Shown: positions 29,930 to 38,892, counted from the first letter of the stretch. The stretch is 64,000 bases of DNA from Asticcacaulis excentricus CB 48 (GCF_000175215.2 NC_014817.1:772501-836500); one strand, 5' to 3'. Program-made: numbers and translations. The notes: generated from the letters alone by a model not told the origin.

Positions 29930-30763
29930 CTACTGGAAGAGCCGGAGGATGGCCTGTGGCGACTGGTTGGCAATCGAAAGAGCCTGCGTGCCCAACTGTT
30001 GCTGTACCTGAAGTGCCTGCAAGCGCGCGCTTTCCTTAGCCAGATCAGCGTCAACCAGGTTGCCAATACCGACTTCGATAGCGCCGGAGAGTTTTGCGAC
30101 AAAATTTTGACGCCCCTCGATCTGCTTGGCCTCGGAGCCCAGCGCGGCAAGGCTGGCATTAACATTATTGATTGAGGCATCCAGACGGGCCAGAGCGGAT
30201 GTCGCCTTGGTCAAGGTCAAAACATCGGCCGCCGCCGACATGGTGATGATCGCGCCACCCAGACTGAAATTGCGGGAAGACAGGGTCACGACCGAGCTGC
30301 CATCGGCATTATCGATAAACTTAATACCGTTGGTGATTGAACCGTTCAGCAGGTTCGTACCATCGAAAGACGAGTTGGCTACAGCATGGCTGATCTGGCG
30401 CAGAAGTTCGCGGAAATCACCATTCAAAGCGTTTCGTGAGGCCGTTGAAAGCGACGGGTCCATGGCCGAAACGACCTTGTCGCGCATCTGTACCAGAAGA
30501 TCGGAGACCGATTCCCCGGCGGCCAGCGTCACATCAGCGACCGATGTAGCGCGGTTGAGCGAATTTTTCACAGCGCTGAGCGAGCTGAGGTCCGCGCGTT
30601 GCCCCTGCGCGATCGAATACAGCGCCGCATTATCCTTAGCGCTGGATACCTCAAGCCCTGTGGAGATCTTGGTCTGCGTCGATTCCAGTTTGCGGGTCGT
30701 TGCATTCAGATTTTGCAACGCCGTCATGGCTGTCTTATTGGTATTGACGCTTACCGTCGGCAT
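29930..30763 (-). CDS. Flagellin 1 (divergent copy)
   Basis: 277 residues, short flagellin with only D0/D1 domains: N-terminal VNTNKTAMTALQNLNATTRKLE and C-terminal GNLVDADLAKESARLQALQVQQQLGTQALSIANQ. No variable D2/D3, as usual in this order. It differs clearly from flagellins 2 and 3 (e.g. TRKLESTQTKISTG, LLRQISHAV), so it is an older paralogue, perhaps used at the filament base. Own terminator; no sigma-54 element seen upstream. Confidence 0.96.
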   Translation of the reverse strand: MPTVSVNTNKTAMTALQNLNATTRKLESTQTKISTGLEVSSAKDNAALYSIAQGQRADLSSLSAVKNSLNRATSVADVTLAAGESVSDLLVQMRDKVVSAMDPSLSTASRNALNGDFRELLRQISHAVANSSFDGTNLLNGSITNGIKFIDNADGSSVVTLSSRNFSLGGAIITMSAAADVLTLTKATSALARLDASINNVNASLAALGSEAKQIEGRQNFVAKLSGAIEVGIGNLVDADLAKESARLQALQVQQQLGTQALSIANQSPQAILRLFQ

Positions 30764-30900
30764 GAGGATTCTCCATATACGCTACGACTCAGAAGTCTTA
30801 ACGAACATGGTAACCAAAAGGTTAATTCATGCAAACGCCTTTATCCGCGACCCTGTTAGGTACGCGGTGAATATCACAACTCACAATCCGAAAAAAGACG

Positions 30901-31230
30901 TCAGATATCGGTCCTGACGATGCTTCCCGCCTTGTAACTTCTCGATTTTTGCATTTCCAGCAGCTCTTTTTGCGGGAACTGACGGACAACCTCGCCGGTA
31001 TAGCGATCAATCGCGCGATAGATGAACTCACCGCTGTCAGGGTCCTTATCTATCGTCAGTTTAAGCATATAGGCCGGCTGGGACTGCGCCCGCTCATGAT
31101 TCGACAGACCGTTTTCCGTCTGACTGCCCGAGGTCGCAGGAGCGACTTCCTGAACAGGCTTTACCGGCTCCACGGGCTTAACCTGAGTGGGGTCGGTGAC
31201 GGCGGGCGGGGTTACTGCATTCGTAATCAT
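30901..31230 (-). CDS. flaG: FlaG family protein
   Basis: 109 residues. Pro/Val-rich N-terminal half and the conserved C-terminal FlaG motif LKLTIDKDPDSGEFIYRAIDRYTGEVVRQFPQKELLEM. It influences filament length in other bacteria. Sits between flagellin 2 and flagellin 1, all leftward. GGAG just before the ATG. Confidence 0.93.
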   Translation of the reverse strand: MITNAVTPPAVTDPTQVKPVEPVKPVQEVAPATSGSQTENGLSNHERAQSQPAYMLKLTIDKDPDSGEFIYRAIDRYTGEVVRQFPQKELLEMQKSRSYKAGSIVRTDI

Positions 31231-31310
31231 CTCCTGTATTACGCACGGCGACTTACGCCGTTGCGCCCTCTGTTTATGACCGTGACGCCGAGCCAGACGT
31301 CAGATCAGAG

Positions 31311-31342
31311 AAAAAAGGGGCGGACGTCAAAACGCCGCCCCC
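31311..31342 (-). terminator. Terminator after flagellin 2
   Basis: GGGGCGG/CCGCCCC stem around 31317-31342 followed leftward by six T (AAAAAA at 31311-31316). Confidence 0.85.
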
Positions 31343-31350
31343 GTCATTCC

Positions 31351-32169
31351 TTAACGGAACAGGCTCAGAACCGTCGAAGTCGACTGGTTCGCAATCGACA
31401 GGGCCTGAACGCCAAGCTGTTGCTTGGTTTGCAGGGCCTGCAGCTTCGCGCTTTCCTTCGCCAGGTCAGCATCCACAAGGTTGCCGATCCCGTTTTCGAT
31501 CGAGTCCGACAGCTTGCTGATGAAGTTGGCGTGGTTAGCCAGCGACTTCGAAGACGTACCGAGCTTCGCCAGCTTGGCCGAAACGTCGTCGATCTTGGTC
31601 GCAAGGGTCGCAACCGCCGCCGAAGCCGCAGCCTTGGTGCCGATCGTCGTCGCGTTGATGCTCAGACCCGTCAGAGACAAGTCTTGGGCCGCCACGGTCA
31701 GCGTACCACCCGAGTCGTTAGCCAGAGCCGAGAGCGCCGAGCCACCACTCTTAATGATATTGATGCCGTTGAACGTAGCGTTATTGACGGTCTTACCGAT
31801 CTGGTCGCGGATCGCCTTGAAGTCTTCGTTCAGAGCGGTGCGGCTGGCCGTGCTCAAGCTGGAGTCCGAAGCTGCAAGGGCCTTTTCCTTCAGCTGCGAG
31901 AGCATGTCGGAAACGGATTCGCCGGCCGAGATGGCCACATCGACGACAGATTGGTTACGGGAGAGCGATTCCTGAACCGCGTTGAGCGAGGAAACCTGAG
32001 CGCGCTGCCCTTGAGCGATGGCGAAGACGGCGCCGTTATCCTTAGCGCTGGCGACCTTCTGGCCCGTGTTGATACGGGTTTGGGTCGTTTGCAAGTCGGC
32101 GTTGGTCTTGTTCAGGTTTTGCAGAGCGATCATAGCTCCGCTGTTGGTATTCACGCTATTGAGCGCCAT
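31351..32169 (-). CDS. Flagellin 2
   Basis: 272 residues. SVNTNSGAMIALQNLNKTNADL at the start and the family end NLVDADLAKESAKLQALQTKQQLGVQALSIANQSTSTVL. Closest to flagellin 3. Expression should depend on the perfect sigma-54 promoter at 32241-32258 and the upstream GGCA-N5-TGCC elements. AGGAC precedes the ATG; a separate terminator follows, so it is monocistronic. Confidence 0.97.
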   Translation of the reverse strand: MALNSVNTNSGAMIALQNLNKTNADLQTTQTRINTGQKVASAKDNGAVFAIAQGQRAQVSSLNAVQESLSRNQSVVDVAISAGESVSDMLSQLKEKALAASDSSLSTASRTALNEDFKAIRDQIGKTVNNATFNGINIIKSGGSALSALANDSGGTLTVAAQDLSLTGLSINATTIGTKAAASAAVATLATKIDDVSAKLAKLGTSSKSLANHANFISKLSDSIENGIGNLVDADLAKESAKLQALQTKQQLGVQALSIANQSTSTVLSLFR

Positions 32170-32217
32170 AGGTCTAGTCCTTCTTCTAGATGAACCGGAG
32201 ACATTTTGTCGTCCGGC

Positions 32218-32228
32218 GGCATTTTGCC
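32218..32228. promoter_or_regulatory. Possible ftr-like element downstream of the flagellin 2 promoter
   Basis: GGCATTTTGCC, a shortened GGCA/TGCC palindrome, 13 bp downstream of the -12 box. Confidence 0.35.
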
Positions 32229-32240
32229 TGACCCTTTGGC

Positions 32241-32258
32241 TGCAAGCGGCGGGCCAAA
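32241..32258 (-). promoter_or_regulatory. Sigma-54 promoter of flagellin 2
   Basis: Read leftward: TTTGGCCCGCCGCTTGCA, with GG and GC separated by exactly 10 nt, a near-perfect -24/-12 consensus. It lies 72 bp before the flagellin 2 start. Confidence 0.88.
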
Positions 32259-32330
32259 CCTCCGCTAACGGAAAATCACTGCATGTAATTGAAATATAAG
32301 CATTATATATGCCTTAACCACACCTTGCGC

Positions 32331-32385
32331 CCGGCAGATTTTGCCTGTTGCCGGCAATTTTTGCCCAGACCGGCAATTTTTGCCG
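32331..32385. promoter_or_regulatory. Three tandem FlbD-type (ftr-like) elements
   Basis: Three copies of C-CGGCA-N5-TGCC: 32331-32345 (CCGGCAGATTTTGCC), 32351-32365 (CCGGCAATTTTTGCC) and 32370-32385 (CCGGCAATTTTTGCCG), spaced 20 and 19 bp. They lie about 75-130 bp upstream of the flagellin 2 sigma-54 promoter, the expected place for an activator enhancer. Confidence 0.75.
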
Positions 32386-32405
32386 TGCACGCTTCAGGCA
32401 AAAAG

Positions 32406-32447
32406 AAAGCCGGAGCCGGGCCCGCCTGGACCCGCAACTCCGGCCTT
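32406..32447 (-). terminator. Terminator after flagellin 3
   Basis: GCCGGAG/CTCCGGC stem (32409-32415 with 32438-32444) with internal GC pairing and a leftward TTTCTTTTT tract. Confidence 0.85.
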
Positions 32448-32455
32448 TAAAGACC

Positions 32456-33286
32456 TTACTGGAACAGCCGGGTAACGACACCCGGAGCCTGATTGGCGAT
32501 AGATAAGGCCTGCACACCCAGCTGCTGCTTGGTTTGCAAGGCCTGAAGCTTCGCACTTTCCTTGGCCAGATCGGCATCCACAAGGTTGCCGATCCCCGAT
32601 TCCATCGAGTCCACCAACTTCGAAACAAACTGCGCATGCGCATCCAGCGATTTCGACGACGTCCCAAGACGGCCGAGCGCCGCAGAGACATTGGCGATCG
32701 ACACATCCACGGCATCAGCAATGGTCTTTGCTTGTGCCGCCGAGGTAAAGGCCGAACCCGCCGAAAGCGTGATCGTGCTACCCGTCAGGCTGAGATCCTG
32801 CGCCGCCACGGTCAGCTTTGACGAGCCGTCCGCATTGGCCAGGGGAGCAATCGCTGAAGCGCCATTCTTGATAAGATTGACTCCGTTGAACGTCGCATTG
32901 TTCACCGTTTTCGAAATCTGATCGCGCAGCGCTTTGAAATCTTCGTTCAACGCCTGACGACTGACCGTGGTCAGGGACGTATCCGAAGCCGCGAGTGCCT
33001 TCTCCTTCATCTGGGTCAACATATCCGCAACGCTTTCGCCGGCGGAGAGCGCTACATCGACAGCCGATTTAGCCCGATCAAGCGACTCCGTCACCGCACC
33101 AAGGGAAGACACATCCGAGCGCTGGCGGGTGGCGATGGCGTAAACCGCCCCATTATCCTTAGCGCTCGCAACCTTCAACCCAGTATTGATGCGGGTTTGC
33201 GCGGTTTGCAGTTCGTTGTTGGTTTTGTTCAGGTTTTGCAGGGCGATCATCGCACCCGCATTGGTATTGATCGACATATTCGGCAT
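32456..33286 (-). CDS. Flagellin 3
   Basis: 276 residues: MPNMSINTNAGAMIALQNLNKTNNEL and the end GNLVDADLAKESAKLQALQTKQQLGVQALSIANQ. AGGA lies 8 nt before this ATG; the 14-codon longer frame is not conserved. Sigma-54 promoter at 33364-33381. Nearest paralogue is flagellin 2. Confidence 0.97.
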   Translation of the reverse strand: MPNMSINTNAGAMIALQNLNKTNNELQTAQTRINTGLKVASAKDNGAVYAIATRQRSDVSSLGAVTESLDRAKSAVDVALSAGESVADMLTQMKEKALAASDTSLTTVSRQALNEDFKALRDQISKTVNNATFNGVNLIKNGASAIAPLANADGSSKLTVAAQDLSLTGSTITLSAGSAFTSAAQAKTIADAVDVSIANVSAALGRLGTSSKSLDAHAQFVSKLVDSMESGIGNLVDADLAKESAKLQALQTKQQLGVQALSIANQAPGVVTRLFQ

Positions 33287-33321
33287 CGATAACGTCCTTT
33301 CCATTCTGGTCGGGGATTTGA

Positions 33322-33336
33322 CCGGCAATTTTGCCG
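33322..33336. promoter_or_regulatory. Possible ftr-like element downstream of the flagellin 3 promoter
   Basis: CCGGCAATTTTGCCG, a perfect-looking 15-bp palindrome (GGCA-N4-TGCC), between the promoter and the start codon. Confidence 0.5.
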
Positions 33337-33363
33337 CAAAGCCATTTTGGCCTGCCCGTTACC

Positions 33364-33381
33364 TAGCAATGAAAATGCCAG
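33364..33381 (-). promoter_or_regulatory. Sigma-54 promoter of flagellin 3
   Basis: Read leftward: CTGGCATTTTCATTGCTA, GG-N10-GC spacing correct. 78 bp before the start of flagellin 3. Confidence 0.85.
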
Positions 33382-33438
33382 CCCGTAAGGTCGCGTTAAA
33401 TATTTTTGTCGTTGTTTTCAATGGATATTTTTAAATTG

Positions 33439-33466
33439 AAAAAGGCGAGAATCATTGACTCTCGCC
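33439..33466 (-). terminator. Terminator after flaF
   Basis: GGCGAGA/TCTCGCC stem (33444-33450 with 33460-33466) and a run of five T leftward. Confidence 0.82.
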
Positions 33467-33483
33467 CTCACCGACCGGCCCTG

Positions 33484-33498
33484 CCCGGCAAAAACTGC
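33484..33498. promoter_or_regulatory. Possible upstream ftr-like element for flagellin 3
   Basis: CCCGGCAAAAACTGC keeps the GGCA-N5-TGC pattern about 105 bp upstream of the flagellin 3 -24 box; the last C of the second half-site is missing. Confidence 0.4.
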
Positions 33499-33512
33499 AC
33501 TAGAGTAAATTT

Positions 33513-33923
33513 TTAACCGAGCGACGCCCGCACTGTACCAACAAACGCCGGATCGGCGGACGGCGTCGCCTCTTGGCGAGGCATCAGACCCTGCATAATC
33601 AGGCGATTGACCTCGATCAGGGGCGCAATTTCTTCCTGACCGCGCATGACGGCCGAGGTATGGCGGTTGACCCAAATAGACAGGGAGACGATCTGCGCGC
33701 GCAAGGTTTCAGGCAGGCCATTGCCAGGCAGAGCGCAATCCGTCCCCAGGACTGACCACAGACGGCGGTTCCAGTCGAGCGCATCCATGCGACGAGAAAC
33801 CTCGCTCCGATCAAGCTCAGCCGCCTCCATCAGCGCGCGGGTAACCTGACCAAACAGACGATACTCCGTCTGGCGCGGATCTTCACTCCGCTGAGCCGTC
33901 TTCTGATAGGCCTGTAGAGACAT
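33513..33923 (-). CDS. flaF: Flagellar biosynthesis regulator FlaF
   Basis: 136 residues; [34 protein letters not shown] is the family start and [21 protein letters not shown] the core. FlaF promotes flagellin secretion/translation in Caulobacter and counteracts FlbT. The start overlaps the flbT 3' end by about 40 bp, so translation is coupled. An in-frame TTG two codons earlier is less likely. Confidence 0.95.
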   Translation of the reverse strand: MSLQAYQKTAQRSEDPRQTEYRLFGQVTRALMEAAELDRSEVSRRMDALDWNRRLWSVLGTDCALPGNGLPETLRAQIVSLSIWVNRHTSAVMRGQEEIAPLIEVNRLIMQGLMPRQEATPSADPAFVGTVRASLG

Positions 33924-34308
33924 GTCCAAGTCTTTCGTCTTCGTACTCGATAAGCTTACGGCAGCCCATAAGAGCCTTGTAATATTCGCGCCCCATAATG
34001 GCTTTGGAAATCACCACACATTCCGCCAGAATCGCCGGATTGGCGATGACACTCATGAATTCGGTCATGCGCGTCAGGAATTCGTCGTAATATTTCTCCG
34101 CCCCCGCTTCATCAAGGTACATCATCATCACCGGGAAGTAGATGTGACGCGACGGAGAAGTCACCTCGCTCGCCTGCATGATGTCTTTTTCACGCAGCAC
34201 CGAGGCCTTATTCTGGAGCACAAGCGAACACCGGCGGTCACCGTTTTGCACGACGGCACCGTTGAGAACAAATTTTTCACCCGGCTTGAGCGACAGTTTG
34301 AGCGGCAT
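33883..34308 (-). CDS. flbT: Flagellin mRNA regulator FlbT
   Basis: 141 residues with the full FlbT fold: [44 protein letters not shown] and [13 protein letters not shown]. FlbT binds the 5' end of flagellin mRNA in Caulobacter and lowers its stability until the hook is finished. AAGGAC precedes the ATG. First gene of flbT-flaF; divergent from the TPR-glycosyltransferase gene. Confidence 0.96.
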   Translation of the reverse strand: MPLKLSLKPGEKFVLNGAVVQNGDRRCSLVLQNKASVLREKDIMQASEVTSPSRHIYFPVMMMYLDEAGAEKYYDEFLTRMTEFMSVIANPAILAECVVISKAIMGREYYKALMGCRKLIEYEDERLGHVSTGLSEDGSAE

Positions 34309-34517
34309 GAGAGTCCTTTTGGCCAGCAGCTTAGGCTTCGCACGGTTAATATCCGGTTTCGCACATCCGCAAATTTAACGGATGTAGCGCTATCCTGATC
34401 TTAATCGAATCATCGCATAAGATTGCACGTTCATGACCATCTGTCCTCACCTTCGGTCAAATGCCCCATACAGAAAGCGGCACAGAGCGTGGGGTACAGA
34501 GGGGTGCGGAGAGTCCA

Positions 34518-37500
34518 ATGCCTAAAAAAACGTGGCCAATCAAACATCGGGCTGTTGAGACCGCCACCGCGGCGCAGGCTTTTGATATAGGCCCGGCAAA
34601 GGTTCTGGCAACACCTGATACGGTCAGTTCTATCGCGATGAACGCCGCCGCCACGCCGCCCAGCAAGGATGTTCTGGCCGATCTGGCCTCAACGATACTG
34701 GGGGATTCCGGGTCTTCAGCCGCCCTCGAAGCCCTGATGGAGGCCACGCGCTACATCAGCGAGGTGCGTCTGCTGACCCTTTTGAAGGATTCTCTGCTCC
34801 TCGTCCAGAAATCCGAATATGAGGGGGCGACGCAAAAGGCGCTGGAAGCGCTGCGCGTCAACGAAAAGTGCGGCACGGCCTGGCATATCCTGGCCGTATG
34901 CCGTGAAAAGGCCGGAGACATCAAAGGCGCCTTCACCTGTTTCGAAGCCGCCCTGCAACTCGAAGAAGACAATACGGGCATCGCCAATGATCTGGGCCGT
35001 CTGGCCTATCAACTGGACATGCACACGCAGGCTGAAAAGCTGTTCCGCTATGTCCTCGACAAAAATCCGGACGATTTTGAGGTCGCCAACAACCTCGCCT
35101 CGTGCTTGCGCGAGGTCAGCCGCTTCGAAGAGGCAATCGCCCTCCTGACGCCGTTTCTGGAGAAAGACCCGTCCAACGGCACGCTGTGGAACACGCTGGG
35201 CACAGTGGTCAATGCCAAGGGCGACCTGCCGACCGCCCTCCTCTTCTTCGATGAAGCCGTCAAGTTCGCCCCGGATGACCCCAAGCCCTGGCACAATCGC
35301 GGCCTGATCCTAGGTGCTCTGGGTGAGATTGACGAGGCGATCCAGAGCCTGGAAACCGGTATTAAGCGCATGGTCTCGCCCGCCCAGATCGAGGCGGCGG
35401 AGCTGGCCATGGCCTTCTGCTACTTCTGTAAGGGCGACCTGATGCCCGGCTATCGCTACTATGCCGCGCGCAAGTCGCTGCATAGCCTTGAGGGCATGAA
35501 GTATATTACCGACGTCCCGGCGCTTGATCTGTCTCAGTCCCTGATGGGCAAGTCGGTCTTCGTCACCACAGAACAGGGGCTGGGCGATGAAATCCTGTTC
35601 GGCACCGTGCTGCCGGACCTTCTGGCCGAACTGGGACCAGACGGGCACCTGACGCTGGCCGTGGAAAGACGCCTTGTTCCCCTCTATGCGCGCAGCTTCC
35701 CGCAGGCGACGGTGATCGCCCACGGCACGGGCAAGATCAATGGCATCACGGTGCGCCACTTCCCCGGAATGGACACCACCCGCGCCAATGACGGCTTTGT
35801 TATGCTGGGCGACCTGCTGCCGCGTTACCGGCCTAACGCAGAGGCCTTTCCGCGGCAAAAAAGCTTCCTCACCCCCGATCCTGCACGCGTCGCCCACTGG
35901 AAGGCCGAGCTGGACAAGCTGGGGCCTGAGCCCAAGATCGGCCTTCTGTGGAAAAGCCTTGTCCAGCATTCTCGCCGTGACCGCTACTATTCCCCCTTCG
36001 AAAGCTGGGCCCCTATCCTGCGCACGCCCGGCGTCGTGTTCGTCAATCTTCAGTACGGCGATGTCAGCGAAGAACTGCGTCAGGCCGAACGCGAAGGCCT
36101 GAGCGTCTGGAATCCGCCAGGCATCGACCTGAAGCAGGATCTGGACGATCTGGCCGCCCTGTGCGCGGCCATGGACCTGATCATGGGGCCCTCAAACGCC
36201 ACCAGCAATATCGCGGCCAGCGTCGGCACCCCCATCTGGGTTCTTTCCCCATCCAATAGCTGGCCCATGATGGGCACCGACTATTACCCGTGGTACGGCA
36301 GCGCCCGAATGTTCCTGACGCCCACCCCCGGCGAGTGGGCAGTGCCTCTTGAGGAAATGCGTCAGGCCCTGATCCGTGAGGTCGCCGCCCCGGTGCAGGC
36401 CCTGTCAAGCGACGATATACGCCGTCAGTTTCAGGGCGTTGAACGCGCCCTTCTGATGCGCGACTGGGCCGAGGCCGAAACGCAGGCCCGCGCCCTTTTA
36501 CGCCACGTGCCCGACCATACCGGTGCCTGGCAGGCGCTGGCCACCGCGCTTGACCGGCAGGACCGCATTCCGCAGGCCCTTGACGCCTATCAAACAGCTC
36601 TGAAGCATCAGCCGGACTCGCTCGACATCGCGGCCGATCTGGCGCAACTGGCCTTCCGCATCGGTCTTTATGACATGGCCGAACGCTTCTACGGCCTGAT
36701 CGTCAAGCGTGACCCTGGTCACCTGATGGCGGTCAACTATTACGCCGCGGCGCTGCGCGAACAGTCGAAGTTCGATCAGGCCATCACCCTGCTTCAGGCC
36801 TATCTGAGCGACTATCCAAAGCAAAGCGCCCTGTGGGATACGCTGGGCACCATCCTGCTGGCGCAGGGCGATGCCGACACGGCTCTGATCTTCTTCAACG
36901 AAGCCATCTCGCTGGACAACAGCCTGCCGGCGCGCTTCAACCGGGCCTGCCTGTGGATGGAAAAAGGTCTGCTGGCCGAGGCCCTGCCGGAGCTGGAACT
37001 GTGTCTGGATCGCTTCTCTGAGCCCGGCAATTTGCGCTCGGTCGAGCTTAGCATGGCCTATGCCCATCTGGGGCTCGGCAATCTCAAGGCCGGATGGCAG
37101 GCCTATGCGGCGCGCCATATGACCGGCACACCGAAACAGGTGCATTTCGACCTTCCCGCCGGTCCGCTAAAACCCGAAGAGATTGCTGGCAAGCGTCTGT
37201 TGTTACTGGCCGAACAGGGGCTGGGCGACGAGGTCATGTTCGGGACACTGGTGCCGGATATTATCGAAAAGCTGGGCGACGGGGTTTTGACCTTAGCCGT
37301 TGAAAAGCGCCTCGTGCCGCTGTTTGCCCGTGCCTTCCCCAGGGCCCGCGTTCTGCCGCATCACACCGAAAGCCGTGACGGCGTCATTACCCGCAGCGTG
37401 CCGGGCCTGTCGGGCGACAGCGTGGACGGCTGGGCGCTGATCGGGGATTTCCTGCCTCTGTTGCGCAGCGATATGGAGGCCTTTGCCGATAAAGCGCCCG

Positions 37501-38006
37501 TATTCGTGCCTGACCCGGCGCGCGTCGCTTTCTGGAAAGGCGAACTGGCCCGACAGGGCAGCGGCCCGAAGGTTGGCCTTTTGTGGAAAAGCCTGATCAG
37601 CCATTCCCGCCGCGACCGCTTCTATCCGCCTTTTGAGTCCCTCACACCGCTGCTGGGGCGCAAAGACCTCGTGCTTGTTAACCTGCAATATGGCGAGACG
37701 GTCAGCGAACAGATCGCCGCAAAGGCTCAGGGCGCGCGCTTCTATACCCCGCCCATCGACCTGCTGAACGATCTGAGTGAACTGAGCGCCCTGTGCGCGG
37801 CGCTGGACGTGGTCATCGGCCCCGCCAATGCCAGCACGCAGATCGCCGCGGCCACCGGCGTGCCGACCTGGTTCGTCATGACGCCCGGTTCGTGGACCCA
37901 GCTTGGGAGCGACCATTGCCCGTGGTACGCCAATGCCCGCGTCTTCGTCACCGAAGAGGGGCAGTGGGCATCGCTGATGCAACGGGTGTCAGAAGAGATC
38001 AAATAA
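34518..38006 (+). CDS. Duplicated TPR-glycosyltransferase, probable flagellin-modifying enzyme
   Basis: 1162 residues from this ATG (GGAGAG upstream); an in-frame ATG at 34461 adds 19 residues but has no ribosome site. Numbering from 34461, module 1 is TPR about 110-340 plus a GT-B-like domain about 363-640, module 2 TPR about 655-890 plus GT domain about 910-1180. Both GT domains keep EQGLGDE (371, 918), GLLWKSL (494, 1039), HSRRDR-Y/F-Y (503, 1048) and an M/IGP-x-NA block (575, 1119). Single-module TPR-GT proteins of the FlmG/FlbA type glycosylate flagellin in Caulobacterales. Divergent from flbT-flaF. Sugar and site are unknown. Confidence 0.85.
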   Translation: MPKKTWPIKHRAVETATAAQAFDIGPAKVLATPDTVSSIAMNAAATPPSKDVLADLASTILGDSGSSAALEALMEATRYISEVRLLTLLKDSLLLVQKSEYEGATQKALEALRVNEKCGTAWHILAVCREKAGDIKGAFTCFEAALQLEEDNTGIANDLGRLAYQLDMHTQAEKLFRYVLDKNPDDFEVANNLASCLREVSRFEEAIALLTPFLEKDPSNGTLWNTLGTVVNAKGDLPTALLFFDEAVKFAPDDPKPWHNRGLILGALGEIDEAIQSLETGIKRMVSPAQIEAAELAMAFCYFCKGDLMPGYRYYAARKSLHSLEGMKYITDVPALDLSQSLMGKSVFVTTEQGLGDEILFGTVLPDLLAELGPDGHLTLAVERRLVPLYARSFPQATVIAHGTGKINGITVRHFPGMDTTRANDGFVMLGDLLPRYRPNAEAFPRQKSFLTPDPARVAHWKAELDKLGPEPKIGLLWKSLVQHSRRDRYYSPFESWAPILRTPGVVFVNLQYGDVSEELRQAEREGLSVWNPPGIDLKQDLDDLAALCAAMDLIMGPSNATSNIAASVGTPIWVLSPSNSWPMMGTDYYPWYGSARMFLTPTPGEWAVPLEEMRQALIREVAAPVQALSSDDIRRQFQGVERALLMRDWAEAETQARALLRHVPDHTGAWQALATALDRQDRIPQALDAYQTALKHQPDSLDIAADLAQLAFRIGLYDMAERFYGLIVKRDPGHLMAVNYYAAALREQSKFDQAITLLQAYLSDYPKQSALWDTLGTILLAQGDADTALIFFNEAISLDNSLPARFNRACLWMEKGLLAEALPELELCLDRFSEPGNLRSVELSMAYAHLGLGNLKAGWQAYAARHMTGTPKQVHFDLPAGPLKPEEIAGKRLLLLAEQGLGDEVMFGTLVPDIIEKLGDGVLTLAVEKRLVPLFARAFPRARVLPHHTESRDGVITRSVPGLSGDSVDGWALIGDFLPLLRSDMEAFADKAPVFVPDPARVAFWKGELARQGSGPKVGLLWKSLISHSRRDRFYPPFESLTPLLGRKDLVLVNLQYGETVSEQIAAKAQGARFYTPPIDLLNDLSELSALCAALDVVIGPANASTQIAAATGVPTWFVMTPGSWTQLGSDHCPWYANARVFVTEEGQWASLMQRVSEEIK

Positions 38007-38008
38007 AC

Positions 38009-38036
38009 AAGGCGGCGGAATTTCCGCCGCCTTTTC
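38009..38036. terminator. Terminator between the TPR-glycosyltransferase and usp genes
   Basis: 12-bp stem AAGGCGGCGGAA/TTCCGCCGCCTT (38009-38020 with 38022-38033), T-tract rightward, weaker leftward; serves both converging genes. Confidence 0.85.
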
Positions 38037-38055
38037 ATTACCTTCGGCACTACAA

Positions 38056-38892
38056 TTAATGCGCCATATACAGGTTGAGATTGGTGTTGTGCAAAAGCGC
38101 GCGCGTCGTGCCGCCAAAGGCAAATTCGCGCAGACGCGAACGCCCAAAGGCCCCGGCGACCATATATTGTGCCTGATGCCGCTGATTGGCCTCGACCAGC
38201 GTCCCGATCAGGTCGTTGCTTTTAGGCAGGATATCGACCTCAACGTTCAGGCCGTGTAGCATGTAATAGCGCGCTAGCTTGCCCAGATCGGCCGGGTTTT
38301 CCCCGACCGGAGCCCCGGCCACCACCACCTTTGACGCTTTTTTCAGCAAAGGCACGGCGCGACGCGCGGCGCGTGAGGACGGCTCCTTACCATCCCACGC
38401 CACCAGCGCTGTGCCACCGACCGCAAAGGGCTGACGGGCGATAAATACCCCGGCGCGTTCTTCCATAAGCACCTGCTGAAAGGCCTCGGACAACAGGCCG
38501 CGCCCGCGCGCGCTTTCATCGCCGAAGACCACGATGTCGGACAGGCGCGTTTCAGTCGCCAGACACTGCCACACCGGCGATTTCAGCGGGAGGAACAGCT
38601 TATGTTCATAGGCGGTGTCGTTATAGGCATCGCGCGCCACGGCCTCCGCCTCTTCGGCAGCCGATTTCAGCCCGTCCATGGCGGCCATCTGCACCGTGCC
38701 CATAAAGCCTTCGCCCAGCCACGGGGCCAGTTCCGCCGGATCGGGCGGCGCAAAAAGGAAGCTCAGTTGCCCGCCAAACGCGCGGGCAATATCCGCGGCA
38801 ATGGCAATCGCCGTCTCTTCCGAGGTGGCACCCGATACAGGCACCGATACACGCGCCCAGGCGCCACCGGCAGTGAGGGGGGAGTCAGTCAT
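38056..38892 (-). CDS. Universal stress protein (tandem UspA domains)
   Basis: 278 residues in two Usp halves (about 10-150 and 160-278). The second ends with GAFGRSRLREFAFGGTTRALL, the usual nucleotide-binding G-2x-G-9x-G(S/T) pattern; the first is degenerate. AGGAGG precedes the ATG. Stress role inferred from the family. Confidence 0.9.
   Translation of the reverse strand: MTDSPLTAGGAWARVSVPVSGATSEETAIAIAADIARAFGGQLSFLFAPPDPAELAPWLGEGFMGTVQMAAMDGLKSAAEEAEAVARDAYNDTAYEHKLFLPLKSPVWQCLATETRLSDIVVFGDESARGRGLLSEAFQQVLMEERAGVFIARQPFAVGGTALVAWDGKEPSSRAARRAVPLLKKASKVVVAGAPVGENPADLGKLARYYMLHGLNVEVDILPKSNDLIGTLVEANQRHQAQYMVAGAFGRSRLREFAFGGTTRALLHNTNLNLYMAH

Noticed and set aside
30800..30830. Possible CtrA-like TTAA-N7-TTAA site upstream of flagellin 1
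   Set aside because: Only a half match (TTAA then GTTA); the palindrome TAACC-tttt-GGTTA explains it as well.
30949..32193. 414-codon ORF antisense to flagellin 2 and flaG
   Set aside because: Arg/Leu-rich shadow spanning two genuine genes and their terminator.
34309..34517. Sigma-54 promoter between flbT and the TPR-glycosyltransferase gene
   Set aside because: GG/GC pairs are present but with 11 or 12 nt spacing, not the required 10.
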